In this document: piece after piece, positions 12,201 through 23,400 of the stretch
How the letters are laid out: each line of letters begins with the position of its first letter
How positions within the stretch are numbered: position 1 is the first letter of the stretch
Origin: Notospermus geniculatus
Lineage: Eukaryota; Nemertea; Pilidiophora; Heteronemertea; Lineidae
Length of the DNA stretch: 64,000 nucleotides
Direction: 5' to 3'
Assembly: GCA_002633025.1 (NCBI GenBank)
Contig: NMRB01001342.1
Span: 72,439-136,438 of the forward strand
Translations under genes and position numbers: made by a program
Notes under the pieces: generated by a model
Told to the model about the DNA's origin: nothing
Databases searched by the model: none
Seen by the model: the letters and a program-made list of their open reading frames with translations, nothing else

Positions 12201-15200
12201 TACCTTCAGCACACTGGTATGTCCATCTAACGACAATGGTAGTGTGTTCTCTGAGACCATCACACTTCCCCTTCCCACCACTCTGATCCCTGGATCTGCT
12301 AGAGGATTTGTCTCGGTTATTGGTAAGCCTTTCTACCCCAGTTACATGACATGGCCTGTAACCCAGTCATGGTGGATTTTCTTAATGGCAGAGTGGTTAA
12401 TTCGTGACACTCAACTTAGATGTAAATTGTTTTTTTACATGAACTGCTCAGGCACTTATGTTACTATGAGGTCATGTATGTATATTTTTTTCCAGGTGAT
12501 ATCATGGGCCCAACCTTGGACGGCTTGGACGAACTTCTTCGCCTTCCCACTGGCTGTGGTGAACAGAATATGTTGAACTTCGCCCCCAATATCTTTGTTA
12601 TGCAGTACCTTGAGGCTACTAGGCAAATCACTGCTCCGATTAAAACCAAAGCTACAGATTTCATGCTAACTGGTAGGTACTTGTCATGATTTCTGAACAA
12701 TGATTAAGTAAGGATTCAAACCATTGCCAACACAAATGAGAATGAAATAATGAAACTTGACCAAGTGGTGTAGTCAGTTTCTGGCAACCTGCAAGGAATT
12801 TCGTCAAATGTTGCCCTCCATTACAGGTTACCAACGTGAGCTGACCTACCGTCATGATGACGGTTCATACAGTGCCTTTGGAAACAGCGATCCCTCTGGC
12901 AGCACTTGGCTGACTTCATTTGTTGTGAAGTCATTTTCAGAAGCCAGGCCTTACATAACAATTGACCAAGAGGATGTCGACAAGAGTCTTGAATGGTTGA
13001 GGTCATTACAAGGAGATGATGGATGCTTCAGATCGGTAGGAAAGAACACCATCCTCATAAATTCCTGTTTGAATAAACTTAAAATATGGTACTAACATCT
13101 GATAGCTTCTGAGCTACAGTAGGGCCTATACCAACACCATGGAAATACAACATTTCGAAACACATCCATGCCAATACACATCAAGCGGACCATTTTGACT
13201 TTGACCTTATGGCCATACTTCAGTGTGTCAGCTAGCAAGCCGTTTTGACTTCCAGAAGCAGGGCCGTATTTAGCGGGGGGGGCTAGGGGGGCAGCTGCCC
13301 CCCCAGAGCCAACCAAAAAACGTGATTTTCATGCAGATTTTTGGCAAAAACCGGCAAAAAGAGGTCTTCTGCCCCCCCAGAGAGGCTTTTGCCCCCCCAG
13401 GACCAAAAAGCTAAATACGGCNCAGACAAGCTTGGCTATGAGGAAGTTGGAGGATGCTGCCATCAATGATGACCAAGGTAGAGTAAATATTAATTTGGTT
13501 TTTGCTAAGCATATATAGGTAGAATTATTGGAACAGCACAGATCAGTCTTAACAAATTCACTTCCTGGAAAAATCACTGTTGGCTCTTTTTTTAAGGTTT
13601 AACCCACTGGGAAAGAATTACTGAGATTCCCCCAGACCCTGTCTCCGGTTGGCAATCACCATACAAGAGGGCCTCATCTGTCAATGTAGAAATGACAGCC
13701 TATGCACTGATGGCTTTGATCAATCGTTCAGGAAAGATGAACATTGCATCGCTCATCCCTATCGTTCAGTGGCTGACAAAACAGAGAAATGCAAACGGTG
13801 GATTTAGTTCTACTCAGGTAGGTCGTGTCCTGACGATGGGGATCGTGTCCAAATTCAGGTTATCTTTACAAAATCTAGATCAACTAACTGCCAATTTGAC
13901 AGAAGTACAGTCCCCCCTTGCTATTACGAACCCTTCGGGGTCCAAGGACTAAGTTCGTACTAACGCAGAGTTCGTAATAGCAAGGATTTACATACATGTC
14001 ATGAAATTTTGGGAGCCAGGGTTGGATTCATAATATCCGGGAGTTTGTAAAATCGAGGTTCGTAAGAGCGAGGGTGTAGGCCTACTGTATATGGTTTCCT
14101 GACAACGTTAGCGCTGACTTACATTATGTCCTGACGTAAAGCATTTCTTACCAGTAGCATTCTTCACGGAAAAATAACAACTGATACTGAAATACCAATC
14201 CGGTACCTTGAAGATACAGCCATCAATTGACTCATGAATTATACTGTCTTATTCTTCCCAGGACACAGTGGTAGCGCTGCAGGCTCTAGCCAAGTACGCC
14301 AGTCTTGCCTACAGTGACGGTATCGATATGACTGTGGAGGTCTCTGGACAAGAAATTGATGAGAAGTTTATGGTGAATGATGGCAATAGTCTGCTATTAC
14401 AGAAGAGATCTATGACAGTTCCAAATGATTTGACAATCAAGGCCCGGGGAACGGGATGTGCACTTATGCAGGTAAGGCCATCTCTATAACCCATAAAATT
14501 TTCAGGGTCATTCAGAATTTCTCATAAGTATGTCACACACAGCTGCTGTGTGGCGAGACAGGTAGCATTCATCAGAATCATTAAAGCTAGTAGGCCTAGT
14601 TTATGTGCTATTCATCACATGCTAAATCTGTGGTGGTCTATGTTCTTATTTCCCATCTAACTTCAGGCAAATGTTCGATTCAATGTTGAAGTGAGTCTGC
14701 CCCCCGTCCCCGCCTTCGATGTCACAGTCCGTGTTGTCAGAATCCGTAAGGGAAACCACTGCAAAAAGCGGTTGATGGATATTTGTGTCAAGTAAGTTCA
14801 ATCATGTCATAGTGTACAGTACGTCTCTGTCAGTTCAAGAGACAAAGTTCCCACAGTTGCTTATAGTGTATGTTTACTTTTTGTAGGTACAGTTTAGATG
14901 ATGGCCCATCTAACATGGCTGTTGTGGAGATACAGATGGTGTCAGGGTGGATACCTGTCAAGGAATCCATTACAGCGGTAGGTTGAAAATGAGTTTGAAA
15001 TAGAAAACTTTTGTTACATGATTACCTGTACCTCAGAATGTATAACATGTCCAATTTCACAATAAATATTGTAAAAGTCCTGAAAGAAATATTCCTGTTT
15101 GCTTTATCATCTACTAAGCATTTATCATCTACTAAGCATCAAGGAGTTTCCAATACGTATAGTGTTTTTCATTTCCAGTTGAAGGCTCGGCAATCTGATC

Positions 15201-17435
15201 TGAACCTGAAGAGAATAGAAGTTGAGAAGAACATGGTTAATCTGTATTTTGACCAGGTACTCTTTGATTTTGTCTTCGTTCTGACATGGCACGTTTTCCT
15301 TGGTTCAGTTAGAACAATCATGTTTACATGTAGCCAAGCGTTTAAAACAGGGTCTACAACTGACATAAGTTTCTTTTGTGCAGAAAACTCCTGTGTAATT
15401 CAGCAAATCTTTCTACTTCAGTTTGATGATCAACATGAGTGCTTTCTCATGGAGATAGTCCAAGATATTGAAGTTGAGAATCCAAAGCCTGGTCTAATCA
15501 CTGTGTATGACTATTATGAAACAGGTAATTATCATGCATGTATGACTGCTGTGGAAAAGTAATCAACAAATGTGTACAACTGCTGTCAAATTACGAAAAT
15601 CCTTTCTGCTAATTGATTTCAATGGAAAGCTACAAGATGGAAAATTAGAAAATTCCGAGAATGTTCTAAAATGCTTCCATGAATTCTTTACCCCTTTCTT
15701 TAAGAAAATTCTGTGCTCCATGCCTATGCAATCCGGCCCTACTGTGGCACGAAAGAGGAGTTGCCATTCAATCCAGTACAACCTGACGATGGGCAGGGAG
15801 ACATGGTGCAGAGACGACTGCCTGATCCTGTTCTCGATCTGGGTGGAAATCCAGGCCCACGTGGGAGTGATGGTGCAGGCCTTGCTTTTGGTGCTGATCG
15901 ATTGAATCAAGTCGTTGCTACACCACCAGAGCCTGACTCACGTGACAGCGCTGGTGGGGACGATGGTGATAATGAGGTTGATGTTCAGGCGGAACCAGAA
16001 CCGACCATCCCTGACAATAAGGATAATGATGTTGATGATGGCATGACAGCAGAACCACCTGTGCCTCAAGATAAGGATGATGATGATGATGATGAGGGTG
16101 TGACACCTGAACCACCTGTGCCTCAAGACAAGGATGACGATGATGAGGTTGAGGATGGTGATGCAACACCAGAACCAACTACCGGTATGCCTCAAGACAA
16201 AGATGATGACGATGATGATGAAGGTAAATTTGAACACGTTGAAATTGGTTTTCATTTGTACTGAAATGACTATTTGTCGTTGGTGTATTGTTTACCACTT
16301 TTGTTCAAAACCTGCTGTGGCATATAGTTTCATAATTTCACGAAGTCCCCTTTGATATTCATGATGATTTTTGTAATGTTATAGGCATGATGGGAGGAGG
16401 TGACAGTGATGAGGTGCCGACTACCGAACCAGCCGGACCAGAACCAACAGAGGAGTATGACATTGATGACGATGAAACGGATGCGATGACAACAAGGCCA
16501 CTTGCAACATCAACACCACTGCCAAGAACTTCTGCAAAGGTAGGTTAATTTTGAGGGCATCCCCAAGGATTGTATTCTTGATGAAATTCAGCTGTTGCAA
16601 CGGAAGTGCTTTAGAGTATTCGTGGCCATGGAGACCTCTGCATCACTCGCTGATTACAATGATGAATCTGCATTGTCTGATGTTATCTTTTGCCTTGACT
16701 GTACAATTTGTTTCCAGCCTCAGGAATTAGAACCAGGATGCCCCATGTGCCCCACCACCCAGCCAGCTGACTTTTTATCACAGATTTGCAGTTATGACAA
16801 AGGTAGGTTGTTATGTAAAAGACTCGGAAGAATTTCTGTATTTGCACACTGTAAACTAAAGTGATGAAACCCAAGCAAAAGAAATGTATTTTGATTTTGC
16901 TACCCAAAGGGACAACTGGCCACACTAAGATTGTTCCTCTTTGTTTCAGTTCTTAAGGTGAACTACAAGGGTAGTAACTCCACTTATCCTCTGAAACTTA
17001 TGGCCGATATGAGACCGGACACAGGCAAAGTCATCATGAATGCATTTGCTAGATACAGAATGACCAGTGGTTGTGGTTGTTCGGCATTTTCCTCTGGTGG
17101 TAAGTATAAATCTCATATTCTTATTATTATCATGTGAACCCTTTCTAGTGCCATCAACAATGAGTTAACAAGCAAGCAAAAAGGTGTCACATCTGAACCC
17201 TTTCTGCATACATGTATGAATTCTTGTACCAACACTTACAATTCATTTTCAACTTTCAGCTCCAAATTCTAAATTCTTGATCCTTCTGAATGACGTTCAA
17301 CTTAAAATGATGAATGCACGACGTGGCACTCTGACGATGCAGGATGACACCATTGTGTTGCCACTCACAGACGACTTGGAGAGACTAGTCTTCCAAAGAA
17401 TAATCCGGCAGCGTGCCTGTTCGAGGCAGGTGTAA
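236..17435 (+). CDS. Alpha-2-macroglobulin-like thioester protein with C-terminal NTR domain (5' partial)
   Basis: A secreted TEP/A2M-family protein; known relatives trap proteases or tag microbes through a thioester. Exons seen: 236-421, 684-736, 1491-1563, 1824-1940, 2258-2342, 2566-2674, 2790-3020, 3200-3373, 3803-4021, 4470-4635, 4752-4969, 5204-5353, 5539-5611, 5768-5892, 6087-6189, one of the bait exons (7695-10074), 11079-11307, 11530-11676, 11840-11935, 12178-12322, 12496-12672, 12827-13035, (gap)-13477, 13597-13817, 14262-14471, 14667-14791, 14887-14977, 15179-15256, 15422-15524, 15705-16223, 16385-16539, 16718-16802, 16950-17099, 17260-17435. Every junction whose two ends are visible keeps phase. 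Domain order: macroglobulin MG domains (TDKPMYKPGQ is the classic start of MG2), bait region, YFPETWLW, PYSVIRGE, thioester domain with GCGEQNM, CUB-like part, receptor-binding MG8 (VYDYYET), acidic linker, six-cysteine NTR domain. About 1740 residues are visible. Signal peptide and first exon(s) lie left of the window. At least one thioester-domain exon is missing at the N at 13422. No anaphylatoxin domain is seen, so the A2M branch fits better than C3. Confidence 0.93.
3634..3741. mobile_element. MITE with GGGCCTGTT inverted termini
   Basis: Ends GGGCCTGTTTCACAAAGTGA and the reverse complement of TCACTTTATTTAACAGGCCC are imperfect inverted repeats. The interior also folds (GGTACCAT pairs with the end half). 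It sits in the intron between 3373 and 3803. No coding capacity. Confidence 0.65.
4067..4330. mobile_element. CAGTGGCGGATCC-type MITE, copy 1
   Basis: Starts CAGTGGCGGATCCAAGG and ends CCTGGGTCCGTCACTG, imperfect terminal inverted repeats, flanked by the direct repeat ACTTT (4062-4066 and 4331-4335). The interior holds long G or C runs. A second copy in opposite orientation lies at 6394-6517. Confidence 0.75.
6394..6517. mobile_element. CAGTGGCGGATCC-type MITE, copy 2, cut by a gap
   Basis: Matches the reverse complement of the right part of copy 1 (GAACGGGGGGG, GGAATGGGCAA, GAAGGCGCGA, TAAAAGTGCCGGAAACGC), then jumps through an N at 6509 to the terminal GCCACTG. Direct repeat ACAGC flanks it (6389-6393, 6518-6522). 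The interior was probably lost in assembly. Confidence 0.75.
6635..6774. mobile_element. Palindromic MITE, GGGGCCATATTTATGAAG termini
   Basis: Two arms of about 50 bases, GGGGGCCATATTTATGAAGC... and ...GCTTCATAAATATGGCCCC, are near-perfect inverted repeats around a 35-40 base loop. Located in the long intron before the bait exon cluster. No ORF. Confidence 0.75.
7060..7210. repeat. C-rich low-complexity tract
   Basis: Strongly strand-asymmetric run of CCCCTCCCC-type sequence in the intron before bait exon A. It makes a spurious Gly/Arg-rich ORF on the minus strand. It may form unusual DNA or RNA structure, but no gene is supported. Confidence 0.5.
7695..7860 (+). other. Alternative bait exon A of the A2M-like gene
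   Basis: 166 nt, acceptor ...ATTACTTAG, donor GG|GTGAGT, phase 1 in and phase 2 out. Encodes a variable stretch rich in Ala/Pro (start DYIDGLPQAV) followed by QIRHYFPDTWLFTNEHIG, which matches the RSYFPETWLW signature after the A2M bait. Followed in phase by the exon at 11079. Flanking intron sequence is shared with exon B, showing a tandem duplication. Confidence 0.85.
8355..8496 (+). other. Alternative bait exon B of the A2M-like gene
   Basis: 142 nt, acceptor ...ATAAACAG, donor GG|GTGAGT, same phases as exon A. Variable part is Lys-rich (VPKKKKAGKAG), then QIRHYFPETWLFMNEYIG. The last 60 bases and the start of the following intron closely match exon A, so A and B are recent duplicates whose bait halves have diverged. 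Confidence 0.85.
9372..9490. repeat. 60-bp perfect tandem duplication
   Basis: The block starting GGGGGCAGTTGATGAGGATA occurs twice with exact 60-bp spacing (from 9372 and from 9432), identical through ATCAGAGAAT. It overlaps the left arm of the exon C palindrome. Confidence 0.9.
9470..9742 (+). pseudogene. Broken bait exon C inside a palindrome
   Basis: The right half (to about 9742) reads KYFPETCLWNLASVG and ends with an intact donor GG|GTGAGC in the cassette phase, but an in-frame TGA stands directly before the Lys and the usual Trp after PET is Cys. The left half (about 9470-9598) is an inverted, diverged copy of the same sequence. No clear acceptor with an open frame is visible, so I call it a relict of a fifth cassette. 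Confidence 0.6.
9772..9895 (+). other. Alternative bait exon D of the A2M-like gene
   Basis: 124 nt, acceptor TTTATTTCAG, donor GG|GTGAGA, phase 1 in and phase 2 out. Begins VIEFATGGAIPDKN and ends KLRSYFPETWLWSLKQIG. Only 29 nt separate it from the donor of relict exon C and 31 nt from the acceptor of exon E. Confidence 0.85.
9927..10074 (+). other. Alternative bait exon E of the A2M-like gene
   Basis: 148 nt, acceptor TTATTTGCAG, donor GG|GTGAGA, phase 1 in and phase 2 out. Variable part starts GFRRRGPVAVAVEF with an Asp/Asn-rich stretch, then KIRSYFPETWLWKLQSTG. The constant exon at 11079 continues STGEVTLIKKVPDTITEW, the expected A2M continuation. Confidence 0.87.
10405..10533. repeat. 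Inverted-repeat (MITE-like) element
   Basis: GTGGCTGATATATAAAAGC.AGCAAATGCTTTTAC at the left is mirrored by GTAAAAGCATTTGCTAACG...ATCAGCCAC at the right. Located in the intron between bait exon E and the exon at 11079. Just before it, 10233-10284 is a 26-bp unit (TGGCTTATTTTATATAGACT...) repeated twice. Confidence 0.6.
12552..12566 (+). other. Thioester motif GCGEQ
   Basis: Codons GGC TGT GGT GAA CAG within LPTGCGEQNMLNF. In A2M, C3 and TEPs the Cys and Gln form the internal thioester that attaches to proteases or microbes. Both residues are kept, so this member should be thioester-competent. Confidence 0.95.
13261..13422. mobile_element. MITE (GGGCCGTATTTAGC termini) ending at a gap
   Basis: GCCGTATTTAGC at the left and GCTAAATACGGC at the right are perfect inverted repeats around G7-8 and C7 runs. 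The right end touches the N at 13422. The assembly break here removes part of the thioester-domain coding region. Confidence 0.7.
15705..16539 (+). repeat. Acidic coding minisatellite of the A2M-like linker
   Basis: Exons 15705-16223 and 16385-16539 encode the linker between the receptor-binding domain and the NTR domain. It holds a repeated unit of the type TPEPPVPQDKDDDD (three or more imperfect copies, GATGAT-rich) and then a Thr/Pro/Glu-rich part. About 220 residues, probably disordered and strongly negative. Confidence 0.8.
16718..17435 (+). other. NTR/C345C domain exons of the A2M-like gene
   Basis: Exons 16718-16802, 16950-17099 and 17260-17435 encode GCPMCPTT..., SYDKVLKVNYKG..., TSGCGCSAF... 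and ...RACSRQV-stop. Six cysteines in the CxxC / C / CxC / C pattern and the KVxYKG core fit the netrin-like module that ends complement C3, C4 and C5. A2M proteins normally lack it. Confidence 0.75.
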
Positions 17436-17464
17436 CATAGCTGGAGAAAACAGAAAAAAAACTT

Positions 17465-17470
17465 AATAAA
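17465..17470 (+). terminator. Poly(A) signal candidate for the A2M-like gene
   Basis: AATAAA 30 bases after the stop codon, with a second AATAAA near 17574. Either could direct cleavage. Confidence 0.5.
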
Positions 17471-20400
17471 AGGATGGTTGTCGAATGGAACATTTACATT
17501 TCACCTATTTTGGATCATAGTTAGGCCTAATGCTTGAACCCACTGGAATTGATCTATATTGAAATACAGACAGAATAAAATGAATGCTAGTGATGAATGA
17601 TTGACAGTTTTCATTTTGATACACAATCTCCTATTGTTTATGGTCAGTGATCAAACTAAACCATGTACTGTTTTCCTTGGTTACATATCTTTAGGTTTAT
17701 CAAATTAGTTCCTTGATCACATCATGCCATGGAGATATGCTAGGATTCAGGCCAATTATACAGTGAATGATTTCCGGTAGATGTGGCCTGCAATTTTGTT
17801 GGAAATGAGTAGTGAAGATTGCACTGTATTTTCATAGTAATGTACAATATAGTTTCATCAAATATATGACACTTCCAGTTCAAACGCCTTATATATCATC
17901 AATGCTAGTCATCAGGTGGTATCATGCCGCACCAAGTGAGAGGAAATTCTGCTCTTTGGGACACTTTGGTGATAGCTGGAGTGGAACCTGAAATCTCATT
18001 TTGACACATCAAGGCCAAGGGTCACTCCACCTTCCAACTACGCACCGAGAGAGGGTAGGAGTGATTGGAACAACAACAAAATTTATCCAAAATATCACTT
18101 ATTATATATTTGGAACTGTACATATGCATAAAACACAAACCACTGTGATTTTGTTCTTAAAAATACATGATGATTACAGAGCACACTGCATTGAACCGAT
18201 GTACTAGTTACTGAAGCCTTAGTACATTGAAGAATATGATTGTGTCATACATTCACAATACAGTGTAAAGAAAATTTGATTCAGAAATTGGCCAGAACTT
18301 TGTGAACGTATACAGCAGAATTTCTGTTCGTTTCAAAGAAAAATTTTGGCAATTCCTGAAAACAAATGCATTAATTTGGATACAACAGGGCAGACAATAT
18401 TGTACTGCCCAAAAAATTTTGGGTAAAATGAGATGTGAACTTGAAAGGAAGGAAGCCTGTTGAAGTTCCAAACATACATGAACAGGACAACTGCGTATAA
18501 GGATAGATGACAGGATTCCTACAGCAACATTTCCAACTTCTGTGGAATAGCACACTGCAAAAATCTGCTGTACAATACTGGGTGTCAGATATCATTTAAA
18601 AAGTGTAAAATAGCTGAGGAGAGTACATTACATGGTCATACATAGTAATGACTCCAAACAAGGACAAAGGAAGACTTATTGTGGAGGAGAGGTACAACAT
18701 GAGGGTTTTAACCCATCTTGAACCATCAAGGGTTCGTATCACTATGCCTTGTGAGTGGAGCATACCGGTAGTCCCAAGGCGAAGTGACTGTAGGCCTTGA
18801 TATTTCAAGTTGGGTTCAACCCAGCTGAGGTGCTTGAATGAAAGCAAAAACTGAATGCCCAAGAAAGATTGTGAGATTCTAAGGAGGAATTGAGAGAGCT
18901 GTGTGTAAAAAAACTGAATGCCAAAGATAGTGAGATTCTAAGGAGGAATTGAGAGAGCTGTGGGTCAAAACCAAGACACGGGAATAGAACTGCAAAAGAG
19001 ATCATGGAAGAATGGAAGCCAATGCATGGCAGCAACATGCCAATTGCTTCATTCAACAACGAAATGGCACTGACAGAGATTCCTACAAAATACCGGTAGA
19101 TAAAATATAGGCCTACAAGTATGTAGTTCCGTGCCCCTAGTACATGTCCTGTGAGGAACCACAATGACTTCAAATTCCTGGCTCAAATAAATTACGCAGG
19201 GGACTAATGACATTTGAGAATGAACTTGGAAATTTGTACAGATATGTAAATTCACTCAAGTTCTTTTCTGCAATCTATGTAAGAACTTGAAAGAGTGATT
19301 GGCTCGTCAGCCATGGAGGTAGCTACATTAAACTGCTAATTGTACAATGAATTCCATTCCACATGAGGTGGACCTCTGTTCCAACAGTCACTCAGTGATT
19401 TCTGTTGATGCTATCAAACCAGTGGCATCATCGGTTTGTCTGCTGGTCGAATGATAAAACAGAGATGACCACTTGCAAACACTCAATGCCAACACGAACA
19501 AAATACTGGCCAAACATGATGATAACCGAGCTGAAACTGGGGTGAACACTGCAGGTGAACTGCACTGACAATAATCGGCACCTGATCTGATTGCCCATCT
19601 GCTGTGCTGCTAACATTCCACTACGTCAGTGTCACCAGTCCTATGTATACTGTGGACAATCAGCTTCAATCAAATGAAGGCTTTTCCAAGCAGACGTGGA
19701 GCACTCAATTCAAGACCTCAGCTGCTTGAATTTTATGGCAGAGGGCTGTACGAAGTTTGTACCACACATTTCACCATATTATATATGGCTCTTTATATCC
19801 ACAGTACAAGGACTGAATGTTGGTGAGCAAACTACCCAGTTTTTACCCTCAATTGGCAAGAGTTACAACCTGAATTTCCTAACAAAACCGACACTACCGA
19901 GCTCAGATTTCCCAGTCTTCCTTCAACAGTGGCTTATCTGAAATACAATTCATATTAGACGATCAATACCATCATAGACAATCTATAGGCTATTCCAACT
20001 GGCTAATGCACCAGATTTTTCACCTCTGGATTGGTTGATGCTCAACCCAATTTCAATAATTTTCATTGAATTCTGTCCTGGGTGCTGCAAGTTGTTAAAC
20101 AACAGCTTCACCAAAACATGATGGGATTTAGTGAAAACAATAAACAGTGATTGAAAATTTGCAGAGCCAGAGGTGCAGAAGTTGATGCATTAGAAAACTG
20201 GAATACAGTATAATCCAGATTCCTTCTAACTAACTCCCAAATAACAATGTAATATTATGTGAATAACATGTCTCCTTGAGTAAATATAATAATTCATAAT
20301 ATTGTATATCAACCTGATGCAAAATTTACACCTAATAGCGCCAATCATTCAGTTTGACTTATAAGCCCATTATGCATGCAAGTGTGTTCAGACAAGGGAA

Positions 20401-23400
20401 AATTTGCTGGTCTTTGATGCAGTATAGGCATTACCAGGCAACACAATACTGTCCTATCTTGATGAAGCTTTGGCCACTCTTCCAAATGGTCTACTGTATG
20501 AGAAAAGCAAGCTCTAAGTAAGCTGCAACACTAATGTTAGTTGTAAATGTACATGATGGGTACATGTACATACATGAATTCATCCAATACCAGAAGCACC
20601 AGCCATGACGGGGTTGAAGACTCCACTTTTTTTCACAATTACCGAGAGATGAAAACAATAATAAACTTTCATATCATTTCAATTCCCAAATTAGGAAGTT
20701 TTAATGGAAATTCCTTAAAGAGTACGTTGCCTCACTGGTACTAAATGAATTATACTGCGTATTAATTCACTCATGTGTTTTCAATTATTAGTTAGATATG
20801 CTCTAGTAAGGGTGGTCTAAAGATATGCTATTATCCATCAAAGAACAACTGTATACCAATGCCTGAACAAACTACACTGACAAAACTACATAGAATTATA
20901 CAAAGTACAATTTCCACAAGAAGAGAATGTTTTAAACTTGATGATGAAAAACTGAACGTAAGAAAACTCGAGACCATTTCAAATGATCAGTTTCAAAATA
21001 TGTTCAGCAGAGAAACATGAGTGGATGTCTGTCTGGGATATACAGCTGACCAAGAACATTTCACATGACTCATCGCTTTAATAGTTTTATAGAAAAGTGT
21101 TTTAACCCTTTCACTGCCTATTAAAGCCAATTTTGTCAAAAGGAAATTATAAACAAAAGCTTGACAGGCACCTGAAATATCATCACATAGGTATTTGTAG
21201 GAAAGCTCTCAGTGAGCACTTTCTGATGAACACCTATGTGAAAGGGATTCTCTAAAACATTTCAGGATTCATTGGCTTCAATGAAATAGCCAATGGCAGT
21301 GAAGGGTTAAAGAAATAAAGACCACCTCATCAGCTTGGCTGGGATATGATAATTTGAATGATATTGTTTTCTAATATGGACATAGTTTCATGCAGACAAG
21401 TACAGACTGACAAAGGTAAGCAGTATAGAAGGATCAGGCCCTCTAGATTCACCGAATCAAATAGGCCACACGTACGGGTACACATAAACATTCTTCTCAG
21501 ATTAATGCCCACATGATGTTGATCTGGAATTAGGGAGGGGTTTTTCTCAGTTCAGCAATGATAGATAGTGACAGTCACTTTTCTCATATATATAATACAT
21601 GTCAAAAATTATATAGGGTAATCACATTTAGCATTTTTGAGATTTCAAGGTAGAGGGCTCATTACCTCTGTACCAGATATAACTTGTGAAAAGAAAAATT
21701 TGATAGGGAGATCAAATGAAAATTTAGGTAATTTTTGATTGACAAAACAACAAACAGGCCTCTGCCCAAAATTAAGTACACAACTTATCACTCTTCCTTG
21801 GTAATGCAAGTAAACCAGACTCCAACCATAAATAATAAGGTATTTTTTGTTTACCTTACCGGTACACAGAAATGAAATTTCTAATATTGGCAATCAATCA
21901 ACACAACCTATTCTGTCTTGTTACATATTATTGTGGGATATTTCCGGATAATCAAGAATTTCAATATCTTATCTTCCTTTTTTTCAAATATTTTGCACCC
22001 TGACTGCCATGACTTTCTGGCAGAGGCTCCAGTATAGAAGTTTCAATGCAGATGGTTGCATTATTTTGACAGGCCCTATTATCTCCTAAGAAATTTTGAT
22101 ATTCAAAGCTCGCACATCCCTGAGTAAAGAATAGGAATACTGAATAAAGAAAGCAGATACAACTGATCAACTGGATAATACTTCGAACTCAAATTCGTCA
22201 AAATATCGTTTGTGAACATTCCGTGAGTCACACAGAAGATCTGAAATGAAGATCATTAAAGTTATAAGGCTCTGGCAAGTACAGAGGAAATGGCCTTCAT
22301 TTTAGAAAACGAAATTAGACTGGACCATATTCTGCCTGCAGGATACTGACATTTACAAGGTAAAATATGAGAAGTAGTGGCCGTCACAGCAGGAAGAATC
22401 CTGCCCAAGTACAGAAACAAAATTCTCCTTTTCACACATTTATAATTGCAGAAAGGATACTACTGGCCCTAAACTTGTAAATCTACCAACTTAAATGTGT
22501 AGTTGAAAGGGATATATCACACCATCAGTTCAAATAAGGAATTTATGACACACAATACAGAGGCTTTCAACTTTTGGAGGACAGAATCCAAATTGGAGAT
22601 TCTAGTTGATCTTCCTAACACCAGATGTCTCTCATTTCCTCCACAACAGGTGTGTACCCAAACAGTATAGCAAAGGCTAATGTAAAGGTGTGTAAACAAA
22701 CTAATTTGCACACTATCTCACCTTTTTTCCATACTGAAGCACTATTGGTTAAATATCAACACACAGAACCAAACATGTATGTATCTGATCTTCAAGGCGG
22801 TCATAAAATGTACGATTTATGTAACCTCTGGAAGAACTAGGGTAATAAAGATCTTATTTCCTTGGATTGCTATCGAATACATGTAGATGCAACATGGAAA
22901 GTACATAAACCTGTGAAGAAGGAATGAAATACCACAGAGGTTTACATGTATCATGACGAATTGTAAGTTTCACATAAAATGGAAACGAATTAGATCACAT
23001 GACATGGTGTGACCACCAGTCAGTGCTCTGGTGTGGCCTACTTTTTCTAGTGGTTAGTCCAACCTCTGGGCAAGCCAGAAACAGACCTTAGTCAAGTTTG
23101 CAGATTTTGACAGGGTGGTTTTATCAGCCGGAGGTATCAAAATCAAAGCAGCTTTTAAAACATCTGACCCTCAGGTCTAAGTGAGTGTAAAACATAAGTT
23201 AACTGAACCATTCATCATCCCTTTACTGAAAAGACAAAAACAATGCGTTAATATCCACACTTAAACAGACGACGTCAATCAGAACCGAAAGAGCTTGTAT
23301 AATATTGTGATGAGCAACTGCTTCAAGTAACCGACCGAGAGTTTTACGAGGGCCTACGGCAATCACCAGACATGGCAGGAGCTATCACAAATGTCCTTGA

